Source of the DNA: Quercus robur
Taxonomy: Eukaryota; Streptophyta; Magnoliopsida; Fagales; Fagaceae
Assembly (NCBI RefSeq): GCF_932294415.1
Contig: NC_065538.1
Span: 75,369,834 to 75,433,833 of the forward strand
DNA length: 64,000 bases
Direction: 5' to 3'
The notes under the pieces are model-generated. The model was not told where the DNA came from. It did not search any database and worked only from the letters and a program-made list of their open reading frames with translations. The translations under genes were made by a program, and so were the position numbers. Position 1 is the stretch's first letter. Each line of letters starts with the position of its first letter. Of the stretch, positions 45,139-60,903 are shown in pieces.

Positions 45139-47221
45139 CACTTGAAAGTTGAAACCCAATGTTTCCTTGAGGTAACAAAGTACACTCCTGCATGTTAAGC
45201 ATTACCTGGGGGGATTGTGAATTATATCACATGCCATTCCCCAAGCTGATCTATCTCCATTGTTGTAACCAATCTCAAAGGTAGCAGTAGCTCTCCCTCT
45301 CTTTTTTGGTCAGAGGCAGTAGAATTGAAAATTTACATATCTGAGGGGTCCCATTGACCCAGTAGGCAGAGTAGATTGGCCCAATTGATAAATCTGAGGA
45401 TAGGTTATTTATTGTTTCTAGATGAAGATGTGGAATGCTTTGTAGAAGTTCTGTATCAAATTACTGAGATTTTATAAAAGATGGAAGACTTGTTTGTGCA
45501 TTTTAGTAGCAGTAGACTAGTAGTTCTTGTTCTCCCTGTATCAAATAGTGCTTGTCACCACATTGAATTGGACCTGGTTTTCAGCACCTATAATTAATGG
45601 TCCTATAATGGACTCTCATTTGTGCATTTTGTAGCTATTTTAAAAAGTCATGCAATGAACACCCACATGGGGGGCAGCATTAATGCAAAATCCTTTTTTG
45701 TTCATGATTTGGTTAACGAATCAAAAAGACAATTTGGATGCACTAGTGAGGATTGATTCGGTTGGACAGTATAGTTAACTCCTTGATCCATCATTTTGTA
45801 AATAAACATGGGCTGACTTTGAACCAGAAATGCCTCTTTTTAATGTCACAAATGCGATAAACAAGGGGAAATCTTGCTATTTACTAAGAAAATTGAGAAT
45901 CAGACAAAAGCATTGGGACTTGTTAGGATAACTTAGTTGCAAGCCTAGGCCCAAACTATGCCTTAATTTTCAACCCGGGAACTTTTAAGAACCTGCAAGT
46001 AGAATAGGATCCTTTCTATTTTAATAAGATTTCCTAGTATCTAACAGTGTACATAGTGTTTTTTCTTTAAAAAAGAAGAAAAAAAAAAGTTTACATAGTA
46101 TTATGTTATTTGAAGTTTTAAATCATGTAACATTAAATATATAGCTTTTAAGTGCTTCTAAAAAAAAAAATATAGCTTTTAAGTTAATGATGATATGAAA
46201 TTTTGAAAATGCTATTAACACCGGTAAACAAAGCTTAGAACGTGAATTAACATGGATCACAGAGCCCAACTAGTTGGGTTCAAGACCCCAAAACCATATC
46301 TTATGGGTTACGTTTACTTATCATGGACCTCGTTGCATGCATTCAGCGTCTTCAAAAGCCTAGTTGGGTCTGTGACTGTGTGTGTAGTCGTCCAATAATA
46401 ATAATAATAGCATGAAGAATAATGACAGTACTAATATGGAGCGGCCATATTAGTAAAAATAATAATAATAGCACGTGTGCTAAAACTACACAATTGAGAA
46501 TTCTAGTAGGTGGAGTTTATGATTACTGTGAAAGTGGCCATTAACTCTAAAGTTGGTTTACACTTTACACTCAAAACTTCATGATGGAGCCCGAAATATG
46601 AAGCATATATGAATGGCTAAATTGATTACACTCAATAGTCACATGTGCATTGAAGGATTTATTTTTATTTTTTATTTTTATATTAATAAATTGAGTACTT
46701 TTAGCTAAAAGGAAAATAGAATGATGGTAAGTAATAATAGCTCTCAGGACTTATAATACTTGCAAGTTTTATTGTTCTATAATTTAGTGATATTTGCATT
46801 CCTCTTGTGACGTTTAATACCGTATCAGATTTGAGGGAGAGTCTTTCGTTTTGTGCATAGAAGTACATAACAAGATACAGAACTGATATGTGTTTATTTT
46901 AAGACACGTGTTAATATCGTCTCTTCCAGACCAGTATACAAAAGTACTGAAGGGAAGTCAAACACTATATTTGATTATTTACTAAATGTGGATAAAATAG
47001 AATCACACCTTAAAAAAAAAGTCTTTAAAAAAATAAATAAATCCCCCCAAATTAATCAAACTAAACCCACTTTTAGAATGGGGTGCCAGTGCAACCCACT
47101 TAAAAAGACCAAAAAAAGAGAGAGTATAGTGTGCAATGCTGTACGGGAGACTTACTATATGATGCCCATCTCTATTTAATAATAAAAATATCATGGGGAA
47201 AAGAAAACAAAGATGCAACTT
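45139..47221. other. 3' flank of the wybutosine gene and intergenic DNA
   Basis: The first 300-400 bp are probably 3' UTR. The rest is AT-rich, with short AAT microsatellites near 46396 and 46458 and no coding signal. Confidence 0.4.
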
Positions 47222-47399
47222 GGCTATTCCGCATGTCAAGGTCACCCATGTATTTAGAGAGGTGAATAGATACGCCGATAACCTTGACAGAACAGGTTGC
47301 TCTTTCTCTGAAATTTTTGTTGTACTTAATGCACCGCCTAATGATGACTTTTGTAATATTTTAAATGCGGATGCTAATGGTTTGTATACTCTGAAATGA
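47222..47399 (+). pseudogene. C-terminal remnant of LINE RNase H
   Basis: The frame reads HVKVTHVFREVNRYADNLDR and ends DFCNILNADANGLYTLK then TGA. This matches the end of RVT_3-type RNase H in plant LINE ORF2 proteins (HVxREANxxAD-L motif, then a xPP-x-D/E-LxxLL-xDxxGL tail). Nothing of the RT remains upstream. Confidence 0.6.
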
Positions 47400-48457
47400 G
47401 GTGAATAGTATAATATTCCGCATAGATTATTGATAAACTAATTAGTTAATTTTTTAAATATACATATACTCTTTTGAGAAGTTATAAATATTCCTTTATT
47501 TTTTACCTAGTATTTCTAAAAGAAAACTATAAAAATTTCTACAATTTCTTGCCACAACTATGATGTGGCAAAGTGTGATCGGTGAATAAAAATAGTTGAC
47601 TTATGTGTAAGTGATGATTAACCATTCATAGTTATGACAAAAAAATAATAGAATAATTTGTAGTTCTAGAACTATTCATTCCAAAAAGTGCTAGTTACTT
47701 ATTAGGTTGGTTTCTACATCTACGGCGATTAGCTAGCTAGGATCAAATTTAACTAAAGATGAAATAGGAAATGATAATGTATAGATTGTAGAACCCTTCT
47801 TCTACATCTACATCTAGAACTAAAGCTATAAGCTAAGCATCATTATGTGAGTGATGCAATGGTGAGAGTGTGAGTCGTCACTCATGGTAAGGATTTCAGC
47901 TTTCTAACTTTGTATAAAGAACAACACCTACTTGTAGAATTGAATACAAATTCAAGTGTCGGTGTCGGTGGCCGCATTGTCGAGGGTGGTCCATTCAAGT
48001 CAATTACCTTGGCTCCATTCCAGCCACTTGGCAGTTGGTAACACTCCACTTTTATGCTAACTTGGTAATGCCGACAAATTATGTAATCTTTTATAATGTA
48101 GAAGTAGAACCCCTCATCACTAATAATAAAGAACCCCTTATGGCTTTAAGTAAACTAGTAGTAAATTATTAACATCTAAATTACATTAATTCCGTCTGCA
48201 ATGTATGGGAGGAAGAGGGAAAAAATATAGTTTGAATGAATTGAAAGATATATATATATATATATATATTTCTCATTCCATTTTATTCTATCTTAAGTAT
48301 TAATTAACAAAAAAAAAAAAAATACTTATTTCTTTAGTGAAATAGAGGCAAAAAGTCAATCTTACTCTTCTATGGAGATTAAAAAAGAAAAAGAAAAAAG
48401 AAGAGGTTAAAATGCAAAACTACCCTCTATGTTTCACTAAAACTCATTTAAGTTTTT
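47400..48457. other. Intergenic stretch, no gene seen
   Basis: AT-rich with a (TA)n tract at 48249-48270. A region at 47840-47960 (TGGTGAGAGTGTGAGTCGTC) has a SINE-like look but no box motifs I can support. Confidence 0.4.
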
Positions 48458-48609
48458 AACTAGCTCAACTGGTAAAGTCTCTAATGGTTGAATAAGAGAT
48501 CTGGGGTTCAATTTCCGCCTACACCAAAAACTGATTGGTGTCTTGGTTTGATGATAAATAGCATCATCAGGAGCGGACGCCATAGGTTGAAACTCTAAAA
48601 AAAAAACTC
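48458..48609 (+). mobile_element. tRNA-derived SINE (Au-like)
   Basis: It begins ACTAGCTCAACTGGTAAAGT (A box TAGCTCAACTGG), has a B-box-like GGGGTTCAATTTC (48502-48514), continues through ACTGATTGGTGTCTTGG and GGAGCGGACGCCATAGG, and ends in an A-run (48598-48607). This is the organisation of a plant tRNA-derived SINE of about 150 bp. Confidence 0.75.
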
Positions 48610-48719
48610 TACTTTAGTTCTCTAACTTTCAAGTTTAATTAATTAAGACTTCTCCATCAATTTTTGTTATATGCTATGGTTAATTTTCTAATTTTTTAAA
48701 TTGAAAAAATTCAATTAAT

Positions 48720-48753
<34 letters not shown>

Positions 48754-50050
48754 TAAAAGTTGTGGTGTAGTGATAGCGGTTTTAGTCCAAATACCTATTG
48801 GAGACGGAGAAGAGGCGTCCGGCTCATTTTTGTTCACAAGCCAGAGGAAATGTGTCACTGTCAATGCCATTCCTTTCTTTCTTTTTTTTTCTTTTTTCTT
48901 TCTTTTTTGTGTTCTTGGTGACCTCCCTTTTCATATGGTAGTGATGGGTTGAAACCTGATCTATAGTTATATAATGAAAATGATGTTTCTATATTCGTTT
49001 TGGCATCTTTCACATCATTCTTTGAAACACCATGAGAAAAAGAATCATACGAAGAAGATCAGAATTGTTAAAGGAATAGAGAGGTGGTATACTTTATTGT
49101 ATGTATTTTATTGAATGTTTGCAATCTCTAAACGGAAGTCATCCATACTTATCACATAGAGAGGTGGTCTAGTGGAAAGAAGTCTTTGTGATCTATTACA
49201 CATGTGAGTTTGAGAATTGTGGCAAGCCCCATTAGTACCCAAATGGTTTCACACCGTAATGCAATATGGAGGTTTAAATGGTGCGGAGGCAATAATCACA
49301 CCTGCAAACCTCTTTTTTCTTTGAGCAAAAATTCTTTCCTACTTGTGGAACTTACAATAGTAAACATGGAACTTACAATAGATTTGTAAACAAGATATTG
49401 TAAAAATAATGCTTCTAAGTTCATAAATTCATAAGTAACATATAACGACATATTAATAATGATGAAATTTATAAAAGGGCAAATGATTAACTTTCAAAGA
49501 TAACATGGGAAGTGAGATTATAACTAAAAAAGTACTAAATTTAAGGATCATCTTTGATTTCCAAGAGGTAATACAAACATGAAAAAATTTAGGTAAATTT
49601 CTTAAATCTTATATTTCTTGTTTTCCAATTAAATTCAATCATATAGTTGTATAAATCAATAGAATATAGAATATGTTCTCTTTCAATCTATATATTCAAT
49701 GGTCAAAATAGGTCACATGCTAAAATTAAATTGGGAATCCAAAATAAAACCCCTAAAAAATTATATCTAAATTTATCCATACAAATAAAGAAGTCAGGTT
49801 AAAAAAAAAGTGTTTTGAATTTCATTTTGTTCTAGTTGGAATTTTCCTTTCTAATTAGTTAATAGTTACGAATCACCTCCCTATTCTATCTTGTTCTAAA
49901 TTCTGGCTCATTCTACTCCATTCTACATGTTTCAATTCATTTTACTAAATTCCACTCAGTAAGGTGAATTTCGACCAGTATATAAATAAATCATTATTTA
50001 TTTTATCTAAACTCTTTTTTTTTTTTTAATTACTTCTCACACATATGGCA

Positions 50051-50093
<43 letters not shown>

Positions 50094-51029
50094 TTACTTT
50101 AATAATATGTTTTTCTTGTATACTTTAATTTTTTTTTTTGAGAAACTTGTATACTTTAATTTGATATGGAATAATATTGCATATTTAGGTATATAAATTT
50201 TGTAATATATATATATATATATATGTAACTTTAGTGATACTCTCGAAATAGTACGCTTAAATAGGTCAATACTAAATTATTCCGTTCCAACTGAAATGAG
50301 GTTTGAAACTGTTCAAAACATTACTCAATGCTAATTACTAAGTAAGACACCTACATTTAATAATAAGATGCCGAAAGCCAGGGGGCCAGCCATGATCCCT
50401 CTCTCCTCCAACTCTCATCTCTCATCTCTCATCTCTGCATCTATGTACATGTGTTATGTGTATGCCCTTGCCAGAGGAAGATGGCCATCAATGAGAACTG
50501 ACAAGTTAACGTGTACTTGTCTCTTTAATAGTATAACAGGTATCTTCCATTTTAGGCTTCAGAAGCTTGAATAAGCTATGCAATTATATTAGCAATCATT
50601 AAAATAATGCAGTTAAAGGGCTACCCCACTTGGAAGTGAAAGAAAGGTACATTGGGGCTTTCGCTTTTGTTGTTTACTTGGTTTTTTACTGCCCAGCAAG
50701 AGGTGGTAAACATCAAGTCAAGTGTATTTTTCTTTTTTTGGGTTGGCCTATTATCAACCAAGTGTACTTATAGTAAGGACCAAGGGCAAAGAAGGATTTG
50801 GAGATGATGCTGTGAGCTTTTATATGAAATAGAATGAGGGATGCTACTGTTATAGATTATTTCATAATATTTTTATAAATTTTTAAAGTGGTAAATTATT
50901 TTAGTTTTCAAATAATCACTTACTACATTTACAATTTGTAAAAATTTTGTGGTTTTAATATTTTTCATAGACTATTTTTGAAGCACTCATGCTTTAGCTT
51001 TTTCTCTCAAAAACAAATTATAGTACAAC
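48610..51029. other. Intergenic stretch, no gene seen
   Basis: AT-rich, with microsatellites (AT)n at 48725-48748, (TTA)n at 50054-50093 and (AT)n at 50204-50224. No coding signal on either strand. Confidence 0.4.
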
Positions 51030-54000
51030 ATATGTTTATGTTTGAGGCTATGTGGACTAGGGAGGAGGGTTGTAGGGAGGTAATTGAAACGGCCTGGGAT
51101 CCGTTGAATGCTAACCCGGATGTGCAGATTAGGGATATGATTAAAAGTTGTCAAGCTCACTTGCAGAATTGGAATCGGAAGGTGTTCGGCAATGTGAATA
51201 AGAATCTGAAGCAGAAGCAAAGTCGCTTACAGCATCTGGAGGCTTTAAACTTACTGCATGAGTCAGCTGAAGAAATTCAAGTCTTAAAAAAGGAGATAAA
51301 TGAGATAATGATCCGGGAAGAAATGATGTGGAATCAGAGGTCAAGGGCGTTATGGGTTAAGTGTGGGGATCGAAACACAAAATTTTTTCATGCAACGACT
51401 AGTAATAGACGACGGAAAAATAGAATTGATGGCCTGTATGACCAGGGAGGTAGATGGAGTGAGGATAGTGAAGAGGTGGAAGGTATAATCCTGAATTACT
51501 TCAAAGATATATATAGTACAAGCTTCCCAGTTGACTTCAGGGCTAGCCTTGGGGCTGTAGACAGAAAGGTTTTAGATACAATGAATGAAGATTTGTTATC
51601 GAATTTCAGAGTAGAGGAGATTCAGCAGGCTTTAAAGCAGATGCATCCCACCAAGTCTCCGGGTCCGGATGGTATGTCTTCTATTTTCCTTCAAAAATAT
51701 TGGGATATTGTTGGTCCTCATGTGGTAGATTGTGTACTCAATATTCTTAGAACAGGTGTTATTCCAAATGGTTTAAATGACACTTATATTTGCCTAATCC
51801 CAAAAGTAAACTGCTCCCAAAAGATGACGGAGTTTCGACCCATAAGCCTTTGTAATGTTATATATAAACTTGTGTCAAAAGTTTTGGCTAACAGGTTGAA
51901 GACTGTTCTTCCGGATGTTATTTGTGATGCTCAAAGCGCCTTTGTACTGGGAAGGCAGATCACAGATAACGTCTTGGTAGCCTTCGAAGTCATGCATTGT
52001 ATAAATCAGAGGAGAAAAGGGAAAAAGGGTTTGATGGCAATAAAACTCGACATGAGTAAGGCGTATGATCGAGTAGAATGGGCTTATTTGGAGGCAATGA
52101 TGTGCAAATTGGGTTTCCATCAGAGGTGGATAGACTTGATGATGATGTGTGTGACCACAGTTTCGTACTCTGTACTTATAAATGGTGAGCCAAAGGGGAG
52201 GATTGTTCCAACACGCGGGCTTAGGCAAGGGGATCCGATTTCTCCGTACCTTTTCCTTTTGTGTGCAGAGGGTCTCTCGGCCATGCTTAGAAATGTTGAA
52301 CATGGGGAAATTCCTAGAGGTATAGTGGTGTGTAGGCAAGCTCCCTTGGTCTCCCATTTACTTTTTGCTGATGACTGTATTGTGTTTGGCGAAGCCTTAA
52401 AGGAGGAAGGGCTTAGACTTTTAAAAATTCTAGAGGTGTATGAAAGGGAGTCGGGGCAAAAGCTAAATAGAGAGAAGACTTCTCTCTTTTTCAGCAAAAA
52501 CACAAGTGTAGAGGTTAAAGAAGAAGTGAAAGATATGTTTGGGGCACAAATCATCCACCAACATGAACGTTACTTGGGTTTGCCCACTTTGGTGGGGAGA
52601 GGAAAGAAGAAAGCTTTTCACCGCATCTTAGATCAGGTGGGCTGAAAAATTGCGAGATGGAAGGGAAAGTTGTTGTCACTGGCTGGTCGGGAAATCCTTA
52701 TTAAGGCCGTAGCCCAAGCCACCCCAATGTATACGATGAATTGTTTTAAACTCCCAGACTCCTTGTGCAATGATTTGAACACGAAGATGAGAAACTTTTG
52801 GTGGGGTCAACGTGATAAGGAAAAGAAGATGGCTTGGTTAGCTTGGGAAAAGATGTGCACTTCGAAGTCGGAAAAGGACCTTAAAGCTTTTAATTTAGCT
52901 TTGCTTGCAAAACAGGGTTAGAGGATTTCCCAAGACTTAGATTCCTTAGCCCATCGAGTTCTTAAAGCTAAATACTTCCTGGATTCAAACTTTTTGGAGG
53001 CTCAATTGGGAAAAAACCCCTCTTACACTTGGAGAAGTTTGGTGGCTGCAAGGGGGGTCCTTAAACGTGGTTTGAGATGGAATATTGGAAATGGGCGGAA
53101 AGCGAAGATATGGACAGATAGATGGATCCCAACTCCTAATTCGTTCATGGTTGTTAGCCCTCGTCCACAAAATGATGAAAATGAGCTTGTGGCGACTCTT
53201 ATTGACCATGACTTGGGAAGGTGGAAGACAAGTGTGGTGAAAAACAGCTTCTTACCACATGAAGCAGAGACCATTTTGAGCATCCCAATCAACCAAAATC
53301 TGCCTGACGATACTTTGGTTTGGGCATGGACCAAGAAAGGTAATTTCACAGTTAAAAGTGCCTACCATGTAGCACACGGGTGGCTAGTGGAAGAAAAGGG
53401 TTCTGGGGCAGGGGGTGAGGAATCAAATTTGAATAGGAAAAAGGAGTTTTGGAAGACTATTTGGGGATTAAAGTGCCCAAGTAAAGTCAAACACTTCCTA
53501 TGGAGGGCCTGTAAGAATATCCTTCCTACCAATCACTGCCTTTGGCTCCGAAAGGTATCTAAAGAAGATGGGTGTGGGCTGTGTGGATTGGTTGAATCAT
53601 CATGTCATGCCTTGTGGGATTGCTGGATGGCAGAAGCAGTTTGGAAGGAGGCTAAGGTGTCTTTGCAAAGGGGCTGCCTTCCTCACCGGGACTTCATTGA
53701 TGTGGTTTGGAAGTTTTGGGAAAATCGAAGGGATGGAGAACTAGAGCGACTAGCGTGTATAGCGTGGTGCATATGGAAGAATCGGAATGCAGCAAAATTT
53801 GAAGGAAGATGTAAAGAAGCGAGAAGAATTGTGTTTGAAGCCAACACTCTTGTGGAGGAATTTTGTCAGCTTGTGGTTCCAAAACAACCTACCCAGCCGA
53901 GAATAGGAAGATGGATGCCACCGCAAGAAGAATGGTATAAGGTAAATGTTGATGGGGCGGTCTTTAAAGAGTTAGGCTGTTGTGGAATTGGGATAGTAAT

Positions 54001-54453
54001 TAGAAATGAAAGGGGTGAATTAATGGGTGCGATGAGTAGGAAATTGGATATACTGCTAGGAGCTTTGGAGGTGGAAGCAAAGGCCTTTGAAGAAGGATTG
54101 CATTTTGCGGAGGACCTTGGGCTGAAGCAAGTTGTGCTGGAAGGAGATGCGAAAGGTGTGACAGATGCGCTAATGGGTAGTAGCTCCCCTCCTATCTCTA
54201 TTCAGATGATCATTGAAGGTATTAAGAGGCAGAAGTATAACGCCCTAGTGTGGAAAGTAAACCATGTGAGCAGAAAATACAACATGGCAGCTCACTTATT
54301 AGCTAGAAATGCTCTGTTTGTATCTGACAGTGTTGTTTGGGTTGAGGAAATCCCACCCTTTATTGAACTTCAAGTTTCAAAAGATGTATTTGGCTTGGAC
54401 TTTAGTCCAGTTTAATGAAAGTTTGTTGAAGTTTGGACATCAAAAAAAAAAAA
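51030..54453 (+). mobile_element. 5'-truncated L1-type LINE
   Basis: Only the ORF2 part from just upstream of the RT domain to the 3' end is present, followed by an A tail (54441-54453). Loss of ORF1 and of the endonuclease is the usual result of incomplete reverse transcription. The left edge is estimated from where ORF2-like sequence begins (FEAMWTREEGC); no target duplication could be identified. Confidence 0.85.
51036..54415 (+). pseudogene. LINE ORF2 fragment: RT, zf-RVT, RNase H
   Basis: In order: an FEAMWTREEGCREVIETAWD start, KCGDRNTKFFHATTSNRRR, an RT with FRPISLCNVIYKLVSKVLAN, AYDRVEW, GLRQGDPISPYLF and active site FADD, then a zf-RVT segment (WGLKCPSKVKHFLWRACKN, CGLCG). At the C-terminus is an RVT_3 RNase H (YKVNVDGAVF, LEGDAKGV, MAAHLLARNAL). 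The frame is broken only by TGA at 52643 and TAG at 52918, both at places where Trp is expected. It belongs to a different LINE family from the copy in the wybutosine gene, which lacks the RNase H. Confidence 0.9.
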
Positions 54454-54664
54454 AAGGGTTTCCATAAATAGAATTATACCATTCATTTATTTTTGGTTAA
54501 CAAGAATTATACTATTCATGTGTTTATATATCTATGATTTGCCTGTCTCTTATATAATATAATTCACAAATGGGTATAGTTTAGTCAAAATCGATTACCA
54601 AAAAAAAAGAAAAAAATAGTTTAGTCAAAATCCATCATGGTTAGGTTGAACTGTGGCGTTCTTA

Positions 54665-55042
54665 GAGCATCTCCAACGGAAGAGGGATAGGCAAAATATA
54701 GAGAGTACAACACCCAATTCTCTACTGTTCATGCTCTAACAGCCTCTCTTAAACTCAAATTTTTTTTTGCTAATGAACAGTAGCTCATCAAGTTTGATGA
54801 GCTATTGTTCATTCTTCAAATCTTTTTTTCTATTATAATAATCAAGGTGTTGAATAAAAAAATATTGGAAGATGTGTAGTTGTTAAAAAAATAATAAATG
54901 AAGAAATAATATTTAAATGAGATAGAGAATGAGATAGAGAGTCTGTTGGAAAGTGTATTTGAAAAAGTGGGTAGGCAAAAGGTAAAATATACTGTTCACT
55001 CTCCAAACAAGCAAAAATTTGCCTAGATTGCAGGAGATGCTC
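54665..55042. mobile_element. Harbinger-like MITE, copy A
   Basis: Terminal inverted repeats GAGCATCTCCAACGG and (right end) GGAGATGCTC are flanked by TTA on both sides (54662-54664 and 55043-55045). It contains the palindrome-like AGTAGCTCATCAAGTTTGATGAGCTATTG. The whole sequence reappears in reverse orientation at 55065-55448. Confidence 0.85.
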
Positions 55043-55064
55043 TTACCTCCAAATCCCATTCTAA

Positions 55065-55448
55065 GAGCATCTCCAGCAAAATCAGCAAATTTTTGTACTG
55101 TTTGGAGAATAAACAGTGACTTTTACCTTTATCTACCAACTTTTTCAAATATACTTTCCAACAGACTCTCTATCTCATTCTCTATCTTATTTAAATATTA
55201 TTTCTTCATTCATTATTTATTATTTTTTTAACAATTACATATCTTCCAACATTTTTTTATTCAACACCTAATTATTATAATAGAAAAAAATGATTTGAAG
55301 AATGAACAGTAGCTCATCAGACTTGATGAGCTACTGTTCATTAGCAAAAAAAAATTGAGGTATAGAGAGGCTGTTGGAGCCCCTTTTTTTGGTCTCACTC
55401 TCTATTATAGAGAGTATTTTGATTTTAGTTACACCATTGGAGATGCTC
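55065..55448. mobile_element. Harbinger-like MITE, copy B (inverted relative to copy A)
   Basis: Ends GAGCATCTCCAGC and TTGGAGATGCTC, flanked by TAA on both sides (55062-55064 and 55449-55451). It matches copy A as a reverse complement along its full length, with modest divergence. The different target triplets (TTA against TAA) show two separate insertions, not a single inverted duplication. Confidence 0.85.
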
Positions 55449-55451
55449 TAA

Positions 55452-57094
55452 GTAAATATATATGTTCAGGTTTTGTTAGGTGAATAAAGTCAATAGACCA
55501 CGCATTTAATCCTTGTATTATTCTAAGTAAATACAATTTTGGTCCTTGTACTGTTTGTTACCTTTTCAATTTCATCCTTACACATTCAATTGTGTTAATT
55601 TCATCCTTTTAACTTTTAAAATCAAGCTTCTTCAATTCAACTATTAGTTGTGTCATTGTGTTAATTTCGTCCATCAACTTTTAAAATCAAGTCCAATTAA
55701 TTCATTCATCGACTTTAAAAATAAAACCAATTTTCTTCTTAGAAGTTGAATTAAGTAAGAATAAAATTGACTTTAGAAATCGATACAATTGATTGTTGAG
55801 AAACAAAATAACACAACTAAATGAATATGGATGAAATTAAAATTGTCCCATTATTAGTTTCATACCTCTTAGAGTTGGTGATGGGTGCTACTTATACAAC
55901 CCAAAGATTGAATCATTGCATCCTAGGGATTCAATCTCACCCAATCTTTTCCTTAAATTAAGCACCCTCTACCTATTAAGGGTTTGGTTGCAACTAGTTA
56001 TAAATTTGGAGGTGACAAGAAGATATACAAATCTTCTCTTCTATATGGAGTTTTGACTTTGGCCCACGAGCGTGGATTCCATTCTTATGTGAGAGGAGAG
56101 ATATATATACATTGGATGCATGATTACATTTTCCCATTTGGTTCCTTGGCCAATGATGTTTTACCAATCTGAGCTGCTACATCAGTTTCGTCAAAGTTGA
56201 TTATCAACAAAATATATACTTTATATCTATGGCAATTATTGAAATTTTTTTTTTCTTTTAAATTTTATCTTTCATGGCAGGTATCTTCTGATGTGAATAA
56301 TATTACTGGACAAAAGGATACAAAAAAGTAATTGCCAAATTTGTTAAACCAATCAATTAGTTGTAAAGCCTATACTAATTAGGAAAAGACAGGTGTGTGG
56401 ATACGAAGAAAAAGTTATCAATAATTTTATAAATCTTGATCTCCACTAGTCCTATTGAATCACAACAATCAAATTCGTGTACTATTTTGGTTGAGGAAGT
56501 GAATTTAATTTTCAAATTTATGAGGAAAAAAAAATACTCAATGCATAAAACTCTTATTTCTATGGAATTTGAAATAGATGGTTGGAAAACAGACTTACCA
56601 CTAATTTTTTAAGAGATTGAATTGGGAAATTTATTCTTCAGCCAAAATTTTGAAAGTAGCATTAACTCTTGTTTTCCTAAGCAAATTTAGAGAATGAGAA
56701 AAGTAATGCAATGAAACCAGCAGAATTCAATTCTTATGAGTTTGCTTTTTAAGCAAATTCCACTAGGATTGTCAGAGATCTTGATCCAGCAGTTAAGACC
56801 GCATCAGTAGGCCTTGGATTGAGCCCCCTACTTTACTTAATTTCAGCACACAAATAAGTTTCGTGGATCATAACTGCTTTGAGTATTTTCTGTAAGCTCT
56901 AGCACAAGTATTTCCAACTTTCAACACAAGATAAGGTGAAAATATTTGAGTCTGTTGAGCAGTAAATGCTGCATAGCTTAAAAGTGTTAAAAAGGTCAAG
57001 AGCATCAAAATAAAAAAACCCTATTACAATTGGATAAATATATACGTCTTATGTCACACTTTAATAATTAATAGCAAATTTATTCCTGTATGGC
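55452..57094. other. Intergenic and promoter region of the peroxidase gene
   Basis: A block at about 55530-55850 (TTTTGGTCCTTGTACTG, with TTTCATCC repeated) resembles the ends of Mutator-type MITEs but lacks clear inverted ends. No gene seen. Confidence 0.4.
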
Positions 57095-57104
57095 TTATTT
57101 AAGC
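57095..57104 (+). promoter_or_regulatory. TATA-like box of the peroxidase gene
   Basis: TTATTTAAGC lies 53 bp upstream of the ATG, suitable for a leader of about 25-30 nt. It is only a weak match to the consensus. Confidence 0.4.
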
Positions 57105-57156
57105 AACACCTCGTGAACCAAAGCAAAGCCAAGTGACCTTTAGTGAGAATAGAGAG

Positions 57157-59267
<2,111 letters not shown>

Positions 59268-60903
59268 AAGCTCTACTATAAGTTTAGCTCTTCTTTCCTT
59301 GTCTGTATGAGGGGAAGAAGAGTAAGAATAGCAGAATAATATGGGCTTTCCAGATCAGTTTGTTCTTTAATGGGCAGTGTTTGGTGCAAGTGAGTGGTAC
59401 CAGAAGTGATAACCATGTAGAGCACAAACACTGCTTTTAGGTGTAAGTTTATCCTTTCTTTTTGTGAAGTTGAAATTATGGGCATGATGGATGTCGGACT
59501 TGTGTATATATGTATGGATGGTTTGTTAAGCGTGGATTGCAATATGATGGTTATTGATGATTCATGCAAATGATGCTCTCTTGAAATGTCATGATGGTGA
59601 CTGCAAATTTATATTGGAATCCAATGAAAAATGCCGTACACTCAAGCTGCTAAGAAAATATCAAATGATGTAAAGGGGTCCCAAAAGTCAGCAAATAACA
59701 AAGTGACATTAAATTAAACAGACAAAAAAGAAAATACTAATAAAGTAGATTGGAAATATATAGAATGAGGATAAGGAAAAAACAAAAACATAATCAGGAT
59801 GAGATTCTCTTATATAATCAATATTGCATTATGCGTATCCATGCACGCCAACTTATCTGTTGGTAGGCAGAGTTACAATTAATGTAGTCTAGACAAAGAG
59901 ATGAAATGTGGACCAGGGGTGTGCACCTCTCTCTCTCTCTCACACACACACACACAGAGATTGGGTTGTGAAGAACTAATCTTCATGATTAGGCACTGGG
60001 CAGTGCATTTTTCAATATTGAAAGCATGTTTTTACATATAATATGGCCATGAGAACTCTTAACATTTTCTAGTTAGAGTGACTTAAACTTAGGGAAGTGC
60101 CTTTAAGGGATAACAGGCCAATCTATTATTTGTTATCCATTCACAGTTGCTTTCTGTGGCCATGGTCGATAAGAACTGCATAAATTCAATTTTGAGGAGA
60201 GTGATGAGAAGCTTAAGCCTAGTGAACTTGAGCCCTTCAGCTGCATAGAATCAACTTGAATGGTGAAAATTCTTATTTCAGGACTGTTATTTTGAAAATT
60301 CTTCCCCAATATCATTAGAGTTACTAATGTGGTCCTTTAGTAATTCTGGTTTGTGTCTTCCAAGTTTGAAATTAAACTAATTTAATACATACCCTCCAAT
60401 AAGCTTATTATAACTGACTCTTAGCAAACTTTGAGACTTTTATAACCCAATAAACAAGGCAAGATTTCAGCGTCAATGATTCAACAGTTACCGAGTTGTA
60501 AACCATGAAACTCATATTGTAAGCAGGACTGATCAATGACTTGTGGAGGTTTAACTTAACCAATCATGGACAGTAGTGCGGCATGCTTGAGACATATTAT
60601 CAATTTATTAGTAATTGAGTAAGAGAAAAATAATAAACACATCTGATTTCTACAAGAAAATAGGAGGCATTTCATTTCTCTTTACAATGCAACGACAAAT
60701 CTGCTAGAAACCTCAAAGATATATCTTCTCTATGAACCGAAGGACACAAAATTATATAAATAGAAACTTGTAAGTTACACACCTGTTGCAAAGAACAGGC
60801 CCAAAAATGTGTTACACTGCATCATTCTTACACTAAATTATTGCTCAGTGAAGAAAATTTACATGAAACTCATCTATGTAGATGGTTCATTACTTGCACC
60901 TTT
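59268..60903. other. Convergent intergenic region between the peroxidase and the minus-strand gene
   Basis: It contains the 3' UTR of both genes and a (CT)n(CA)n microsatellite at 59926-59956. No further gene was seen. Confidence 0.45.

Noticed and set aside
55530-55850. Possible Mutator-type MITE with GGTCC-rich ends
   Set aside because: The inverted ends are too diverged and no flanking duplication could be found by eye.
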